Shown piece after piece: positions 23,876-34,829 of a DNA stretch of 64,000 nucleotides. Position numbers and translations under genes: made by a program. Numbering within the stretch: position 1 is the first letter of the stretch; each line of letters begins with the position of its first letter. The stretch is from Rutpela maculata (lineage: Eukaryota > Arthropoda > Insecta > Coleoptera > Cerambycidae), in contig OW386285.2 in the NCBI GenBank assembly GCA_936432065.2, forward strand, positions 367,847,249 through 367,911,248. The letters run 5' to 3'. The notes below the pieces were generated by a model. The model saw only the letters and a program-made list of their open reading frames with translations, made no database searches and had not been told where the DNA came from.

Positions 23876-24121
23876 TTACCGACCAATTTACTATTTGAAC
23901 AAGCTAATGTGCTGGATATTAGACAATTATATTGTCATTCAATAATTTGCTACCAAAAAACACATCTAAGTAATATCCAAAAAGTTGACCACATTTACAA
24001 TACTAGGTATAGTAGGAACGCATTAGAAATACCTCATGCTAGGAAGACAATCGGGCAACGTTGTTTTATATTTTTAGGACCAAGAGTGTATAACAAACTT
24101 CCTCCTGAAATGAAAAACTGA
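23876..24121 (+). pseudogene. Reverse transcriptase C-terminal part (outer element, resumed)
   Basis: After the inner element the frame LPTNLLFEQANVLDIRQLY resumes, followed by HIYNTRYSRNALEIPHARKT and GPRVYNKLPPEMKN, the usual C-terminus of CR1-type RTs. It ends in TGA at 24119-24121. It joins in frame with the N-terminal part that stops at 18855. Confidence 0.8.
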
Positions 24122-24522
24122 AACTCCGCAAAACTATTTAAAAGTAAAATAAAAAAATGGATAATGTCTCTCGGTAGATTGCATTTACATCAGTTAATGG
24201 ACATTAAAAACACTTACCTTTTTAATGAAAGATACTACTAAACTTAGCCATTCTGCTCCATGGATTTTATTGAAATTGTATCAACTCTGTATTCTTGTGT
24301 ATTATATAGATTTTATACATACTTATATGCATTTTATGCTTAATTCGTAAAATTATATCCTGTTTTATGTTATACCCTATATACAAATTTATTTTTGCAG
24401 GGTTTATTATATTATTATACAGTAATAATAATTAGGTATAGATATTGTAAGAATGCATTAAAGTGTACTTAAATTTTTAAACTGAAATAAATATTATTAT
24501 TATTATTATATTATATTATACA

Positions 24523-24800
24523 TTATTATTTGGACCCGCTGAAACCGAAACAGAACTCTGAATTGTCAGATTGGCTCGTTTCTACCCCTAAAAAACACCC
24601 CGCTCCCAAAATGATCTGTCCGGCGGACCATACCAGTGTATCCTTATGTATTTGTTAAGGATACACTGGTATGGTCTGCCGGACAGACCACTTTTTTTTT
24701 GTTTTGAGGTAGCCTTTGGGGTTAGAGGTGAAAGACGAGCCAATCCTACAATTCTGACTTCGGATTCGGTTTCAGTGGTTCCAAATACATAAGGATATAT
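24523..24800. repeat. Satellite remainder with head-to-head inversion at ~24653
   Basis: One unit continues in the + orientation to about 24653 (TGTATCCTTATGTATTTG), then immediately repeats in reverse complement (GGATACACTGGTATGGTC and onward to 24800). The result is an inverted repeat with almost no spacer. Confidence 0.75.
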
Positions 24801-25737
24801 TGGTTATTTTGGGGCTGTGTTATTTCATACATATTATTATTCTTATAGTCCTTGCCGTCAACTTTCATTCCATTAATTTATATCGGAACTCCTCAAATAA
24901 GAAAGATGGTGATTTTACAATTTTTCATGATTTTGTCTCACAAATTAGGCTATGGATTTCGATTTTTTTTTTACTAGCAAAAATTAGGATGACTTTTACT
25001 AAAACTTTTTTCTTATACAATAGATATTAAGCGAGATATTTGATATGGCCCTATTAAAATAGGCAGGCTGTGTATATAAAAAAACATACTTACGATTCGA
25101 ATTGAGAACCTCCTCCATTTTTAATTTTTTTGAATTTTTAGTTCTACTTTGCTTGTAGAATCAGCACCGAAACGGAAATGCGAGAATTTCGTGGCACTTT
25201 GTATAATTAGAAAACAATTGTATTTAGCAATTAATTATTATGAAAAGTTCGAAGTTAAATGTTCACATTGCTTTTGTTTTGTACTGAAATCGGAATTATC
25301 TACAATATATGGTTACAATTTCGTGCCAAACTCATATACAGAAGTAGTGCAAAACATATCCTGTTATGCAGTTTTTACACACTTATAAAAAAATCTTATC
25401 AAGTCCATTATGGGCTCGCTCTAACATACAAGATTCTTGGAAGCCAAGTTCTTATAAGGGTATTAACGGCAGACCTTCCACAAAGTTCCATTAGTAGAAT
25501 TTAATTATAAAGTAAATGTAGTTGTTTGCGGTAAAGGGCTGGGAAAATGTTACAAATTGTTAATGAGATATCCAAACTAGGCTTTTGTTACATTTTCTGC
25601 TGCGAGCAGTAAGTAATAATTTTGTTAATGATGTACAGTTGAATTAGTAACTCCTTAATTGAAATCTGGAATTGGTTATTTACATATATTTGGATATTTC
25701 ATCTAAGCTGGACGATTTCCACAAATGACATGCGTCT
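24801..25737. other. Unassigned AT-rich stretch
   Basis: No supported gene. It contains a close variant of the phrase near 8494 (CGAATTGAGAACCTCCTCC at about 25099), so at least part is a dispersed repeat. Confidence 0.4.
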
Positions 25738-26478
25738 CACAGTGTGGAATTTTCGTAATCTAGGCGGACAAAATACCATTTTGGCAAGTGTATGATATTT
25801 TAATAAACATGTTATTTCCTGAAAGTAAAACGATCAAACTTCATATGCATATATATTTTTTTTATCAGAAACATTCAAAACATCCAAACAAGTGTCGTAA
25901 ACTGTCGTATTTTTTTGTTCATGCTATGCCAAGTAAGGATAAACTGAATTGACATGCTTCAACTTCTTAGTTCAGTACAAGTGTTCCTGCGGTTTACATG
26001 TGTTTTAGTGAAAATATTATTTTGGTCATATAATTTTTTTTTATTATTCTATAAGACTAAAAAAGAAGATAAAAGTTTAAGCTTGAGATAACATGGAAAA
26101 ATTATATTTTAAAAATAAATAACTAAATTTTTAGTTTAGATCTCTGCAGGCTACCCTCAACTTCTTATATTAAAAAAAAAAAGGTTAGTTTGTATACTTC
26201 TAATATCAGAAAGAAAAAGTTGCGCGAGCTTGCGCTCTCACTAGTTTTTTCTTAATTTCAGAATGAGTGTCGACATTTCTCGAAGGACAATTTTTCAAAT
26301 ACGAGTCTCCAATCCCAGGCGAAGCAAGTCAGATGCCATAATGTCTTATATTTTACAAAAGTTAAGTAACCACTCATTCTCAAATAGTATTCTGAGCAGC
26401 ATTCATTAGTAAGTGGACCTTGTTTGATGCAAGATAGGGCAAAGATGGGCTAAGTCGGATAGACAACAGGAGTGATTT

Positions 26479-26853
26479 TTAAAACATAATGATTCTTGGC
26501 TTGGTGGTAGTTTGTTGCTGCCTGACATTACTTCCATTGCTGAGTTCTTTAACTATCGACGCTGAATCCCTTTTACCTACTTTATGCAATTTTATTGCAC
26601 TTGCAAGCGATAGTTCTTCGTGAGAAGCAGAATTAACTAGATGAAGAATTTTACTTTTCTTACTTTTGTAAGGGGGCCTAGCGCATATAACAGGGGTAAT
26701 ATTTTCCTTTGAAGCATAAAATATAGCTTGGTAAACAATGTCAGGCAGCAACAAACTACCATCAAGCCAAGAATCATTATATTTTAAAAATCGCCCCTGA
26801 TGTCTATCCGACTTAGCCCATCTTTGCCCTATATTGCTGCAAACAAGGTCCAC
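26479..26853 (-). CDS. Hypothetical ORF across foldback spacer (124 aa)
   Basis: The frame covers the 207-bp spacer and parts of both arms. The central part (DIVYQAIFYASKENITPVIC and onward) lies in the unique spacer and has ordinary protein-like composition. The ends lie in arm sequence. I recognise no domain. It could be a remnant of the ORF of a once longer element. Confidence 0.3.
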   Translation of the reverse strand: MDLVCSNIGQRWAKSDRHQGRFLKYNDSWLDGSLLLPDIVYQAIFYASKENITPVICARPPYKSKKSKILHLVNSASHEELSLASAIKLHKVGKRDSASIVKELSNGSNVRQQQTTTKPRIIMF

Positions 26854-27423
26854 TGACTTACGAATGCTGCTCAGAATAAGATTTGGGAATGAGTGGTTTT
26901 GATAAAATTTAAGACATTATGGCATCTGACTTGCTTTGCCTGGGATTAGAGACCCATATCTCAAAAACTGACCTTCGAGAAATTTCGACACTCATTCTAA
27001 AATTAAGAAAAAACAAGTGTGAGCGCAAGCTCGCGCAACTTTTTCTTTCTGATATTAGAAGTACACGAACTAACCTTTTTTTGAATATAAAAAGTTGAGG
27101 GTAGTCTGCGGAAGTCTAAACTAAAAGTTTAGTTAGGTATCTGTTTATAAAATATAATTTTTCTACGTCAGCTCAAGCTTAAACTTTTATCTTCTTTTTT
27201 AAACTTATAGAATAATTTTTCAAAAAAAAAAAAAAAATTATATGGCCATTAAAATAATATTGTCACTAAAGTACATGTAAACCACAGGAACACTTGTACT
27301 CAACTAAGAAGTCGAAGCGTGTCAATTCAGTTTATTCTTACTTGGTATAGCATGAACAAGAAAACACGACAGTTTACGACACTTGTTTGGATGTTTTGAA
27401 TGTTGCTGATAAAAAAATATATA

Positions 27424-29534
27424 CGGTGTGTCCCAGGATAGATGTAACAAGAGGTGTAATAGACCAAAAATTTTGGAATTATGGAATGGTATTTGGGGAT
27501 TGAGTCCTGCTTGTTGTAAAACTAAAGTATACCAAAAATGACTTGATTTGGTGTTCTACAGGGTGTTTTATAAGCAAAGTTGTAAAAATCACCACTAATA
27601 AAGTAAGTACCTTTATTTTTCAAAATATGAAATAATTTCACTAAGAAAAGTTATTTAGAATGCAATTTTATACGTCTGTACCAAATTTCAGGAATATAAA
27701 ATTATTTTTTTGAAACTTCCCATTTTTTCCATAAATTAGTATTTTATTTTGAACCTTTCAATTAAAACTGCATAAAAATTATTTTTTGTGAATTAATATT
27801 TAAAGTTATGTAGAAGCTAAAAGTAGGCTATGAGAAAAGCAGTGGATACACATTTATAATTTATTATTGACATATCTGTCAAGCGTAGTCAATATTATCC
27901 TTAATTTCTGTTTCAAATTAACGAACCAAGCATAAGTAATTAAGTGAAAATGGTACTCACAGTGCGTGAAAAAATTTATATTGTGCAATGCTACGGAATT
28001 AGCGGTGAAAACTCGCTAAGAGAAGTGGTAAGGCAATTTAATTTGAAATTTCCAAACACTGCTTTGTCACGTACTCAGGCTATGAGAATAATTAAAAAGT
28101 TTCTGGCCACTGGCAGTGTTCTTAACATGAAAAGAAAAATAAAAGCATATGATGAAGACAATGTTGGGGCTATTATAGCTCATGACTCTGTTATAGAAAA
28201 TCCTAGGATGCCACTAAGAGAGAGATCAGCTCTTATTAATATTAGCAAGTCTGAACTCCAAAGAATTTACAAGGCAAAGAAAATTAGGGCATATGAAGCA
28301 AATTATAAACATGAATTATAAATATGCTTGAAGAGGGAGATGACGACCGTAGGTTGGATTTTTGTTTGACCATTGGAGAAAAAATCATGGAAGAGAGATT
28401 TTTTCATCATTTCATAATTTTCTCAGATGAATCCACATTCACAACCAATGGTGTTGTTTCATCTCAGAATTGTCGGTTTTGGACTTCTGAAAATCCAAAT
28501 TGTAGAAGACAATATTATAAAAAAGTGAATGTGTGGTGTGCCATTTCTTATCACGTTGGAGTTATTGGACCTTATTTCATTGAGGGAAGGTTAAACCAGC
28601 ACACTTATTTACAGTTTCTTGAAAGATTTTCTGAAGAACATTTAAATATTTTAGCCTTTAGTTCATTTTCAACATGATGGTTGCCCTGGCCACTCCACAG
28701 AAATGGTTAATCGGTGGTTGAATTTAAATTTTGGAGAAAATTGGATTGCCAGGAATGGACCGATCAAGTGGCCGGCGAGATCCCCACCTTTATGGGGTCG
28801 CCTCAAGCAGTTGGTTTACGCTGAACCACTTCCTAACAATGTAGCAGTATTGAAGCAGAGAATTACAAATGCCGTAAACTCCATACCGTTGGATCATATT
28901 CGAAACAGTTTTGAGGACTTCAGGCGAAGAATCGAAATGTGTGTGGATGTGGGTGGTAGCTACGTCGAATAATAAAAAAATTGTAAACATTGTTTTGTAT
29001 TGGTCAATAATTAATTTGTTTGTGAATCTGTTATGTTCTTGACATTTATTACTTGTTATAATTTTTAAACCTCATTAATCTTCTGTTAGTAATTGTTTCT
29101 TGTTTTACAATTAGTTCGATTAACATTATACCTTCTTACATCTCGTATATTCAATTTTTTATTTACCAATAATAGCCTACTTTTTGAGATGATTAACATT
29201 TGCTCCTACACAACTTTAAATATGAATTCAACTCTTAATTCGCAAAAAATGGAAAGTTTCAAAAAAATAATTTTATATTCCTGAAATTTGGTATAGAGGT
29301 AAAAATTGCATTCTAAATAACTTTTCTTAGTGGAATTTTTTCATATTTTGAAAAATAAAGGTACTTTTTTAGTGGTGATTTTTACAACTTTGCTTATAAA
29401 ACACCCTGTAGAACACCAAATCAAGTCATTTTTGGTATACTTTAGTTTTACAACAAGCAGGACTCAATCCCAAATATCATTCCAAAATTTTTGGTCCATT
29501 ACACCTCTTGTTACATCTATCCTGGGACACACCG
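27424..29534 (+). mobile_element. Tc1/mariner-superfamily transposon with ~300-bp TIRs
   Basis: The element is flanked by TA at 27422-27423 and 29535-29536. Its ends are CGGTGTGTCCCAGGATAG and the reverse complement. Terminal inverted repeats extend about 300 bp (27424-27732 and 29240-29534), unusually long for the superfamily. A decayed transposase lies between them. It inserted into the right arm of the foldback. A deleted relative is at 4891-5378. Confidence 0.9.
27944..28972 (+). pseudogene. Tc1/mariner transposase (DUF4817 helix-turn-helix type), broken
   Basis: The N-terminal helix-turn-helix (27944-28321; EKIYIVQCYGISGENS, AMRIIKKFLATGSV) matches the DUF4817 layout of insect mariner-like transposases. 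After a TAA and frameshift near 28320, the catalytic domain continues (DDDRRLDFCLTI, first Asp in IIFSDESTFT, NVWCAISYHVGVIGPYFIEG). A second frameshift near 28660 precedes FQHDGCPGH (second Asp). The third catalytic region reads WPARSPPLWGRLKQLVYAE: compared with the usual SPDLTPLDFFLWG layout, about eight residues including the third Asp are missing. It cannot be active. Confidence 0.88.
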
Positions 29535-29650
29535 TATATGCTTATGAAGTTTGATCATTTTACTTTCAGGAATTAAGATGTTTATTAAAATATCATACAC
29601 TTGCCAAAATGGTATTTCGTCCTCCTAGATTACGAAAATTCCACACTGTG

Positions 29651-29930
29651 GTCCTTGAGAATGCAGGTGTGCAATACATACATTGTCGCTTTTCTACGAG
29701 TGCCTTGAAAGGTGTTTAAAAATGCATTGTTAACTACACTTGAAAATTGTGACAAATCCCCGGAGAAAAGCATTTGTTCACTACCTGGATAGCCGCAATA
29801 ACTACGTTACTACCAGTATTACAGCGTACGTTCTCTTACCAGCTCTAGCGTGGAAAAACTAACGATCACATAAAAAAATGTCTTAAATAAAAAAAAATCT
29901 TTAAACTTTAAATCCCACTTTACTTTGATG
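29651..29930. other. Unassigned stretch between foldback and 28S fragment
   Basis: Nothing recognisable. It holds the left junction of the rRNA fragment. Confidence 0.4.
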
Positions 29931-30270
29931 CGCTAATAGAGAACGTGGGTTTAGACCGTTGTGAGTCAGGTTAGTTTTACTCTATTGTTGACTCGTCGTT
30001 GCGATAGTAATCCTGCTCAGTACGAGAGGAACCGCAGGCTCGGACATTTGGTTCATGCACTCGCTTGAGCGGGCGGTGGTGCGAAGCTACCATCCGTGGG
30101 ATTATGCCTAAACGCTTCTAAGGCCGTATCCTTTCTAGTCGAAGGTGGCAAGGATATCTCTTGGAGTTCTCTAACTCTAATAATAAAAAAGTTTGTCGCA
30201 TACTTATTATATTTTACGATGTACTTTACAACTTTTGTTCGACATGTTCGGGTTTTTATATTTTTAGTAG
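29931..30270 (+). rRNA. 28S rRNA 3'-region fragment (pseudogene)
   Basis: The sequence follows insect 28S rRNA from the TAATAGGGAACGTG region onward. It includes TTAGTTTTACTCTATTG, the sarcin-ricin loop AGTACGAGAGGAAC (30019-30032), CATTTGGTTCATGCACTCG, GGTGGTGCGAAGCTACCATC, and ATTATGCCTAAACGC. A few bases are missing near 29947 (GAACGTG-GGTTTAGACC) and some conserved positions differ. Only about 340 bp is present, without 5' 28S, 5.8S or 18S, so it is a displaced fragment. The right boundary is uncertain because the insect 28S 3' end is AT-rich. Confidence 0.85.
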
Positions 30271-30752
30271 AAAATGCATCGTGCGAAAAGAACTTTTTGT
30301 TTAACTATAGCTAAGAAAAAGGCTAAAAGAATATACCTTTTGTTAAAATTTCAGTTCGATATCTCTAACATAGGAAGCAGGACATTAAGTGAAAAATGAT
30401 AAAATACATTAATTATTTTTTATTTATTGGCTGTCATCATGATCAGAGAATATGATTTGGGTATTGCAAATCACAACTTACACACTTTTTTGTTTATTAT
30501 GAAATTACCTCCTTTCTGTATATTGTGCCTTAATCTGGACACTCTAATATTCTAGTCAGGTAAATACTTTAAAACACTCATTATTGGAAAACCAATCATA
30601 ACGACTACTCTTCCAGCTAATACTGACGAAGTATTGAATTACATGATAGGATTCCTAGCATTTTAGGGCTAAAAAATATATTGAAAATAAGTCAATCATT
30701 TATTGAAATCAGTATTAGCTAGAAGGGCAGTTATTTTGATTGGTTCTCCAAT

Positions 30753-31720
30753 GCCGACGATTATGCTGTCGCTATTGCGGCAGATCAAGTAGAACAACTG
30801 GCGTCTAAAGCCAATGTATGCACCAATCTAGTTCAGCAAATGTGTAATAACAACGGACTTGTATTAAATACGAGTAAAACCGAACTTGTGTCATTTTCCA
30901 CCAAAGAGCTCACTTATAGCCTCCTTATAAAACAAAACAATAAATCAATCAATGAATCTAGAGTGACAAAATTCTTAGGGCTTAAAGTTGATAGTCAGTT
31001 AAAATGGTATTCTCATATTGAACACTTAAGTAACAAAATGGCAACAATGTGTTACGTGATATGGCAATTACGTAATTATCTAAGTTTAGATATACTCAAA
31101 ATGTTTTATTTTGCACACGTGAACTCACACTTGAATTACTGCATTATATGTTGGGGTAATTCAAGCAGGGTAAGTTATTTACTCATATCACAAAAGAGAA
31201 TTGTAAGAACAATGTTATTTAAAAGTACGAGTTATTCCTGCAAGCAGTTGTTTATTGAGTTAAAAATCTTAACAGTTCCCTCAATGTACATATTGGCGTG
31301 TATTCTGTATGTAAAAAAGAACATCTTGCAAATGACAAACTTTTCAGATAGAGAAATAAATTATAACCTACGCGTTCAAGATAATTTACTTTTGCCAAGT
31401 CATCACTTGTCACTTTCGGCAAATGGGCCGACAATAATGTCTTTAAATATTTACAATCATTTGCCTAACAACGTAAAACCAATAACCAATTTAAACAAAT
31501 TGAAAAAAATTGTAAAAAAGTATCTTCTAGAAAACATATTCTATTCTGTTGACGAGTATTTTAATTCTCGCATTGAAATATAATAAAGTTATATTTACCA
31601 CAGATATCCTATTTGTTTTATATACTTTTATATACTTACATTATAATGTATATTGCTATTTTTTGACGTTTTCTATACATGTAAAACATGTCTTACGAAA
31701 ATAAAGTTATTATTATTATT
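30753..31720 (+). mobile_element. 5'-truncated CR1-like non-LTR retrotransposon
   Basis: The copy starts within the RT active site (ADDYAVAIAADQVEQL) directly after MITE sequence and ends AATAAA (31700-31705) plus a TTA-repeat tail (31707-31720). Its coding part (to 31583) covers the RT thumb and C-terminus: LVLNTSKTELVSFS, FLGLKVDSQLKW, LNYCIICWGNSS, IYNHLPNNVKPI. The frame is open, so the copy is young or short enough to have escaped stops. No endonuclease. Confidence 0.85.
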
Positions 31721-32559
31721 AATAGTAAGTGCTTTGAAGTATTTATCTAACTAGTATATTAGTGTGCCCAGATTAGAGCAACAATATACAGAAAATAGGT
31801 CATTTCATAAAAAAAAGCGCTGCCCAAGGAATCTCTACTTCCACATCCAAGTCTCTTACAACGAAAATAATATATTTGCACTCCTCTATGTGGAAATAAT
31901 TGTTTATGTAATTATAATAGTATAACATTTGAAATCATGTACCCCAAAAACCCATAAAATTATATGCCACATCGGTAATAAGGGTGATGGTGGGGGTGAA
32001 TGAAGTGAAAAAAATTCTTGATGACTTTGGCTCTTGTACACACATTAAATCACACTATTTTTTCACCACCTTTAATATTGGGGTGGGGGTGGTAATAGGG
32101 GGTGGCTATTGCCACATTTTTTTTGAGACCTTAGCTCCTTTTATATTTACTAAATACCAATTTCGTGGACTCTCACTTGCTTGATTTACCTATTTACCAC
32201 CATTTACCCCAATTTACCCTTCAACTCAGAAGTGGAATAAGATCAAAATATAATATAGTTCCAGATCTCGTTAAAATACATACGTGTGCCTATTTCAAGT
32301 CAATATCTTAAATAGTTTCAGAGTAATTGTGAGCACCAAAAAGATACAAGACTAACAGACAGACTTGAGACAAATTTATTTTGCTCAAACTTAAAATATT
32401 GACGTTTCATGACATTCTAAGCCTATTTAAACAATGGAAATATCCATTTTTTGCGTTAATATACTTCAACTGGATATGGAAGTAATATGCAGAAAATGGC
32501 ATGACAAAGATATAAAAAATTGTTGTGTGCCGTAAACTACACAATGGAAGTAAAGCCTC

Positions 32560-32912
32560 TACTTCAAGCATTTTCTTCGAGGAAACCTACTACGCAGTCA
32601 TGCTACTCAAGGTAACCCACTGTGCATCCAATTTACTCGAGGAAACCTACTGCGTATCCTTACCACTTGAGGTAGCCTACTGCGCATCTATAGTACTCGA
32701 GAAAAGCTTCTGCGCATCCATACTACTCGTGGTAACCTACTGCGCATCCACTGTACTCGAGGAAAGCCACTGTGCATCCATACTACTTGAGGTAACCTAC
32801 TGCGATCTATAATACTCGAGAAAAGTCACTGCGCATCCAAAATACTCGAGGAAAACCACTACGCATCCATAATACTCGGGGAAACCTACTGCGCATCCAT
32901 ACTACTTGAGGT
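32560..32912. repeat. 30-bp minisatellite, second copy, inverted
   Basis: It is the reverse complement of the array at 1441-1795, with about 11-12 units near TACTGCGCATCCATACTACT plus CGAGGAAACC. The forward frame 32525-32812 would encode the same style of decapeptide repeat (CASILLEVTY type) until a base change breaks period and frame near 32805. Confidence 0.8.
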
Positions 32913-33693
32913 AACTTAACAACATAATATTTGAAAACTTCTACCCGAAAAACCTATAAAACGATATGCCACATCGGTAGTGGCATATCGTTTTGGTGGT
33001 GGTAGAGATAGTGATAGTGGGGGTGGATGAAGTAGAAAAAAAATTTGGGCTTTAGGTTCTTCACGACTTCAGCTAAAGGAAATTCGACCAAAAAAGGTCG
33101 AAATTAGGTAATTTTAAAGTTTAATTGGTTAAGTCGCTGTGTTCCCTATTAGGTGCAGGTAAATTATTAGTGAAATTAATACCTTAATAGGTTATGACAA
33201 ATATTTTAGTAACTATTTTCACTCAATAGGGAGGAGTAGGTAAAAAGTGACCTATTTGAAACAATTTGGTAATGTAAATAAGGGGATATTTGTGACTTAA
33301 TAAGTAATATGTTCGTTAAATAACTTATTAAGTAATTTTGTTGACGTTATCAATATACCCTAATAGGAGATATTAGTGAAGTGCATTGAAATGACTAAAT
33401 AGGTGATGGTATGTCTTGAAGAAAACTTCTTAGACACCTAATAAGGACTCTAAAATTACTTATATTTCCACCAGAAAGTCGAAATGACTTTATTATTTAA
33501 CCAATAAGTTATTTGCACCTATTGGTCAAAATTATTAATTACTTATTTTGTCGAATTTTACCAATATAAGTGACGCGCAGGAAATAGCGTATAGTATTAA
33601 GAACTTGCCGTCATTATTCATCTTTCTGTGGTCCAGTGTGATTGTGTTGCCATTTCGTTCATTTCACTTTCTCCGTAATAACTTTAAAACACT

Positions 33694-33837
33694 ATGAGGA
33701 AAAGAAAAGTGACATACACGACCGATTTTTATCGCCAAGCTAAGAAAATAAGAAGTACAAATAAAATAGAGTGGAAAACTGTGCGCAGCAATAATTATTC
33801 TGTTAACGTCTCTTGTACACAAGCCGTGAAACCGTGA
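33694..33837 (+). CDS. Short basic ORF (47 aa), possible remnant of element protein
   Basis: The ATG at 33694 opens MRKRKVTYTTDFYRQAKKIR and ends in TGA at 33835-33837. Downstream, another frame reads SSCSDIEDPSTSTFLC, an acidic serine-rich run typical of real coding sequence, so a frameshifted longer protein is possible. I recognise no family. It is probably the N-terminal exon or relic of the ORF of the surrounding element. Confidence 0.3.
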   Translation: MRKRKVTYTTDFYRQAKKIRSTNKIEWKTVRSNNYSVNVSCTQAVKP

Positions 33838-34411
33838 TAGGACAAACTGCAAAAAATCCACATGCTTAATCATCTTGTTCGGATATTGAAGATCCATCTA
33901 CATCTACGTTTTTATGCCGCCGCGGCGCGTCGGCACAAATTCGTTCACTAGTCGCCTACTGTACCCATTATTTTATGTGCTCTAAAAAAGACATACATTT
34001 TGTAAATCGCAGTTCGGATAAATAAGCAAACTAGTTAAAATTAGAAAAAAATTACTCTGAACAAGTAATAATTTTGGTTTCAAGTTGATTCATTGTTAAA
34101 TTTTTTGACACCTTCGGCGCCCCTTGTATTATGGCGTCAGGGGCGGTCGCCCCGCTCGCTCTGCCTCCTGCCTTAGAACCGGCACTGGTTTCATCGATAA
34201 ATCAACTGAATTATCAAAGCACTTTTTAAAATAGTTTGTATTTTCCGAAATATCCAGTTTGCATGAACACTATATACATTATGTTACATGCCCATGGGTT
34301 TATAAAATAAATATAACTTTACACTTTGATGTATACAAACCTATTTTCCACGTAAAAAGCTGTTTTCTTTCGTGTTGAACGAACTGATTCAATCACTATA
34401 CAGCCAATAGT

Positions 34412-34829
34412 AGTCTTTTATTTGCATGAGGATTAGTTCACTTGGGTCACATCTGACCCGGTCAAAATTGACCTGACTTGAAGCAAATAAAATAAAACAG
34501 TTTTTTTTTGACTTTTGACAACTTAAAAAGTTAATTTAATATTCTTGGTTTGTAGGATTGTACGTAGCATTTCACTCTTCGATATTTTTAGGTTAGGATT
34601 TTTACGAAAAAACTGCCAAAAACGTCGGTATTTCTACCCCACCACTTAACTAACCAAAAGTTCAGAAGTGAGAATCATGTGCGGGGTGGAGCAACATCGG
34701 GAAGGGAGGGATCTGACCTGATTACTTCTGAATTTTAGATCAGTTGTAAATAAAATATGACAAAAAAATATAACTGCTGAATTATGTGACTAAACTCAGA
34801 AGTGACCTAATTCTCATGCAAATAAAAGA
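34412..34829. mobile_element. MITE with ~28-bp TIRs inside the 33-36 kb element
   Basis: The ends are AGTCTTTTATTTGCATGAG and its reverse complement at 34810-34829, continuing inward through ATTAG and TCACTT. Three-base flanks (AGT) are shared. About 418 bp with no ORF. Confidence 0.65.

Larger units (their letters stand above)
17851..24520 (+). mobile_element. CR1/Daphne-like non-LTR element, split by an inner element
   Basis: A 5'-truncated RT begins right at the satellite junction (CCTTAT / AAATTTAAAA). It is interrupted at 18855 and resumes at about 23876, ending in AATAAA and an ATT-rich tail at 24483-24520. The satellite unit continues on both sides (CCTTAT ... TTTGGACCCGCTGAAACC), so the insertion point is clear. 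No endonuclease or RNase H is present. Confidence 0.8.
25738..29650. mobile_element. Foldback element with ~800-bp arms, split by a Tc1/mariner element
   Basis: The left arm (25738-26529) begins CACAGTGTGGAATTTTCG. The right arm runs from 26737 to 27423, is interrupted by the mariner element, and resumes at 29537 to end at 29650 (CCACACTGTG). Arms are about 790 and 800 bp and clearly diverged (scattered mismatches), with a 207-bp unique spacer. Removing the mariner element and one TA restores arm continuity. No known transposase is seen. Confidence 0.85.

Noticed and set aside
32525..32912. CRISPR array
   Set aside because: The repeats are contiguous, degenerate 30-bp units without unique spacers, in an animal genome.
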